Part shown: in pieces, positions 49,401 through 50,807 of the stretch
Layout of the letters: the number at the start of each line of letters is the position of its first letter
Numbering within the stretch: position 1 is the stretch's first letter
Source of the DNA: a virus
Reading direction: 5' to 3' (one strand)
Length of the DNA stretch: 50,807 nucleotides
Virus record (IMG/VR): IMGVR_UViG_3300033388_007794
Location: 1-50,807 of that record
Program-made: the position numbers and the translations under genes
The notes under the pieces: model-generated
The model's database searches: none
Seen by the model: the letters and a program-made list of their open reading frames with translations, nothing else
What the model was told of the DNA's origin: nothing

Positions 49401-50157
49401 GTTTAGAATCGCCACAGCCGAGGTCGAGCTTAAGCGAATCCCCTTTTACTACCTGCCGCTTCGGTTCCTCACGCCGAAGAACTAACGAATAGCAGGGCAT
49501 GAAATCTGCATGGCTCCCCTGGGGTGAATCAATAAAATGTAGAATACCTTTCTTCTCTGGGTCCAGCACTTTCCGCACAGGCAACCAGACATTGTCAGCT
49601 TGGATGAGGAAGTTTTCTCCAGATTCGTCCCTGTTGGCCCTGAAAAGCACGTCTATATCGTTCGGGTTCTCTTTGCCAACAGCCGCAGATCCTACTACCG
49701 ACACGAAGTTGGGAACCACAACCACTTCCTCTGGCAGTTCTGCCAGCTTCGCCTCCAGGCTCTGCGCCTTCTTCACATCGCGCAGTTTCTTGGCCTCCTG
49801 CACAAGTTCGCTATTCTCGTCATAATCGAAGCCTCGCCGTTCAAATTCGTCGAGTACCCAAATGGTCGCATTTACAATATCCTCCACCGATTCCTTGCGC
49901 TTCTTAGCTGCGCTATACCATTGATGCAGCCTGAGCCATGCCATGCGAACCTCATCATCCGAAGCGCCCTTCAACTTATCAGGCCGCATCTCGGTCAGAG
50001 CCATCTTCTCCAGGAAAGACGGCTCCTCCGGCTCGCGCCAGCGGGCTTTGCCCCCAGCAGAGGGCATAGCAGCTTTATGCAAATCACGCATTAGCCAGTC
50101 GGGTAAGTATTGTTTTGCTTTTTCAAGAAGGGTTTCGAGATATTCTTTGCTTGGCAT
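46447..50157 (-). CDS. Giant multi-domain protein: nucleotidyltransferase, methyltransferase, ligase, uracil-DNA glycosylase, phosphoesterase, XkdF-like protease
   Basis: One 1236-residue frame. Residues 1-130 are helical. 145-230: Pol beta-type nucleotidyltransferase (GSAAVGKENPNDIDVLF, D167/D169). 240-375: class I methyltransferase (LDLGCG 244-249, VLEHL, VLKPGGRFVFE). 405-690: ATP-dependent DNA ligase-like domain with motif I KLNGFRG (430-436, Asn where Asp is usual), EGLVAKT (580-586), WSKVKK (600-605) and an OB-like end. 725-850: uracil-DNA glycosylase family (GASPGPIEAARGEPFVGPCG, LTNVVPV, LPHPVAVRRF). 895-1090: LigD-like 3'-phosphoesterase (HSVHGDLRFQI 933-943). 1115-1236: XkdF prohead protease. 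Located where the capsid protease belongs; may be packaged and self-cleaved. Confidence 0.85.
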   Translation of the reverse strand: MPSKEYLETLLEKAKQYLPDWLMRDLHKAAMPSAGGKARWREPEEPSFLEKMALTEMRPDKLKGASDDEVRMAWLRLHQWYSAAKKRKESVEDIVNATIWVLDEFERRGFDYDENSELVQEAKKLRDVKKAQSLEAKLAELPEEVVVVPNFVSVVGSAAVGKENPNDIDVLFRANRDESGENFLIQADNVWLPVRKVLDPEKKGILHFIDSPQGSHADFMPCYSLVLRREEPKRQVVKGDSLKLDLGCGDSKPEGYTGIDKEPGPQVDMLHDLEQGIPYPDDSADEIRANHVLEHLSDKEKIMAEIWRVLKPGGRFVFEVPSTKGEGAFNHPDHKSFWNKSSFVFWTQDDLLEGRPKFEVEKLKEIENGDLVYVRGVFRKPEDVTKEGLEPFQKFIPPKPQVALYTELYTVDELWEKWGKDKTLFDVEGKLNGFRGIAEGKKGKGVRFWFEGQYGKDQLHKFAGLKAALEKIDADFILDCDLGMLRGGKRVARPDLMTFNADKPDIKQNETPILTVFDLPYWDEDLHEKPFKERRKKLEQFYDKYLKGKENFAITQVKWCNNLQELKVAARWAFNQDRSEGLVAKTASGKYELDGATDEWSKVKKVIELKVKVLQVQQTKTPGTVNYYGGLLPSVGMEWRNTRKLGDKEYIDLGKTFSTSTVKAQVGDVITCEVLELLPDEEKKVLAWLGARPIDVDKTRKEPYTAAQAIDIAKRGQVLQKAAREIVPGTGSKNAKIAFIGASPGPIEAARGEPFVGPCGETLNELYLKPLGLTRKDVFLTNVVPVLLTDDRGRVREPNEQEIEEWRDWLYQELDKANPQIVVALGQTAKSVLGDRADFVLPHPVAVRRFGDSGEVARKVKQIKQALKQVKKADRLGEEGDTRAEVAAKLYEEEWHNMYPKSGRGRWVYQMHWRGLTEEETKLSHEELLKTNHSVHGDLRFQIDDETAWGFSVFEGDTEDIRKTKYGSRLLELPPDDSLQGQFKLFQPVEWITITDKEPYISEPGGPGSTSQTYSKFFKLDGGEYKFSFAREHGRELFLDGKHLKGRLLIQYAPMEQGRRVWLVNRPKSQEPYTKTHDLADVISELKQKGQKWLLWADEPGKPVQKIDVAKAKVAKEYHAAILKADEKQIVTGVVLEPDTVDSQGDVISAQSIEDAAYRFMLKSRVIGYRHSKKAKAEVVESYTAPQDLEINGHKVKKGSWIMSVHISDDNLWRQVKEGVITGFSVGGFGIREEVV

Positions 50158-50172
50158 TTGTGATCCCCCAGT

Positions 50173-50709
50173 TTAAAAAAATCCCTGTGCGGGGCTGTAA
50201 GTTACTGCCGTCTTTTTTGACTGCCATTTCAAAGACGGTAGTGTACCAAATCTAAGCAGGTGTAAAAGATCATTTTTGCCACACACTTTGCCGTTAATTT
50301 TGATCCACTCGCTATCATCTGGCATTGTACGGGAAAATACAACTAAATAATGACCGCGATACTCTATTTTTCTTTTCCCGCGCATCGTTTGAACTGGTAC
50401 TCCATTTTTCGCTCCAGTTTCCAACAGTTGCTGTATGATCCGATGTGTATCAGATTGGTTCGCTGTAATACTTTTGCCAAATTGCTTCTCTTCTAATGTG
50501 ATTAGCCAACCTTCGCGGTAATTGAACCAGATATAGTCAAGGTTTTGACAATCAAAAAACCTGCTACTTAACTCTTCTGGACATTGTGCACTTCTTAACC
50601 AGTCGCTAAAGGGAGTAGAGCCGGTAGCAGGGCTACCACAAACCTGGCATATTACTGGATACTGGCCACAGGCCGGACATCTCGCATAATAAAAACGTTG
50701 CTTAGTCAT
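50173..50709 (-). CDS. Zinc-ribbon protein with possible nuclease domain, 178 aa
   Basis: Two CxxC pairs at the N-terminus (CPACGQYPVICQVCG, 11-25) form a zinc ribbon. The middle (LDYIWFNYREGWLITLEEKQ, then SDTHRIIQQLLETGA and YRGHYLVVFS) may be a PD-(D/E)XK fold with E-x-K. Its ATG overlaps the methyltransferase stop as ATGA, so the two may work together on phage DNA. The nuclease reading is tentative. Confidence 0.7.
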   Translation of the reverse strand: MTKQRFYYARCPACGQYPVICQVCGSPATGSTPFSDWLRSAQCPEELSSRFFDCQNLDYIWFNYREGWLITLEEKQFGKSITANQSDTHRIIQQLLETGAKNGVPVQTMRGKRKIEYRGHYLVVFSRTMPDDSEWIKINGKVCGKNDLLHLLRFGTLPSLKWQSKKTAVTYSPAQGFF

Positions 50710-50807
50710 ATGGCATCAGCCAGCCTTCGCTTTGCCATAGCAACAGCATTTGCGTCAATATCGCATCCAATAAAACGTCGTCCTAATTTCTTGGCCGCCA
50801 ATGCCGT
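50706..50807 (-). CDS. DNA methyltransferase, C-terminal part (enters from right edge)
   Basis: The 33 visible residues TALAAKKLGRRFIGCDIDAN and AVAMAKRRLADAI are the end of an amino-methyltransferase, following the usual FxGSGT SAM-binding motif. Together with the ParB/DPPY part at 1-976 it probably makes a single gene interrupted by the window ends, with a middle portion missing. Confidence 0.85.
   Translation of the reverse strand, partial: TALAAKKLGRRFIGCDIDANAVAMAKRRLADAI

Noticed and set aside
7-50800. tRNA genes, insertion sequences or diversity-generating retroelement
   Set aside because: No cloverleaf, transposase or reverse transcriptase pattern was noticed on reading both strands, though short tRNAs could be missed by eye.

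Overview
The window is almost entirely phage DNA. It looks like the genome of a temperate siphovirus-type phage of a Gram-positive host, most likely a Firmicute of the class Clostridia in the broad sense. Reasons: strong GGAGG-type ribosome sites throughout, frequent GTG/TTG starts, sigma-A-type promoters (TTGACA-17-TATTAT class), a large serine recombinase, an XhlA-like holin accessory, an Amidase_3 endolysin and copper-amine-oxidase-like domains common in that group. No host housekeeping gene, rRNA or tRNA was seen.

Layout. Nearly everything is transcribed leftward (minus strand). Reading with transcription from the lysogeny switch: divergent Cro/CI genes (19.2-20.2 kb); a leftward early operon (19.4 to 5.8 kb) with a candidate structured RNA (18.3-18.6 kb), many small proteins, a recombination pair (annealing protein and PD-(D/E)XK exonuclease), a replication initiator with an origin-like repeat cluster inside it, an AEP primase-helicase and nucleotide-metabolism genes; an ArpU/RinA-type late regulator (5.3 kb); then terminase, portal, head morphogenesis protein and the first part of a ParB-methyltransferase running off the left edge. 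The last part of a methyltransferase enters from the right edge, followed leftward by a nuclease-like gene, a 1236-residue multi-enzyme protein ending in an XkdF-like protease, scaffold, decoration protein, major capsid, connectors, tail tube, chaperones, tape measure, Dit, tail spike, tail peptidase-type protein, holin accessory, amidase and a papain-like peptidase (50.7 to 28.2 kb). The two edges therefore fit together as one circular map opened inside a methyltransferase gene.

The accessory region lies between lysis genes and integrase (22.8-28.1 kb). Its centre is a compact five-gene operon, csf1-cas11-csf2-csf3-cysH, with its own consensus promoter and strong terminator: a type IV-B CRISPR-Cas module carried by a phage, without cas6, dinG, cas1/2 or an array in the window. 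Next to it is a second leftward unit of four small genes with another consensus promoter, convergent with the serine integrase.

The two most notable features are the phage-borne type IV-B operon and the giant fusion protein (nucleotidyltransferase, SAM methyltransferase, ATP-dependent ligase, uracil-DNA glycosylase, LigD-like phosphoesterase and prohead protease domains in one chain). Other points of note are the unassigned structured RNA, small frameshifts in the early operon, and an integrase frame that runs through its own terminator. Assignments rest on reading translated sequence and motifs; no database search was possible.
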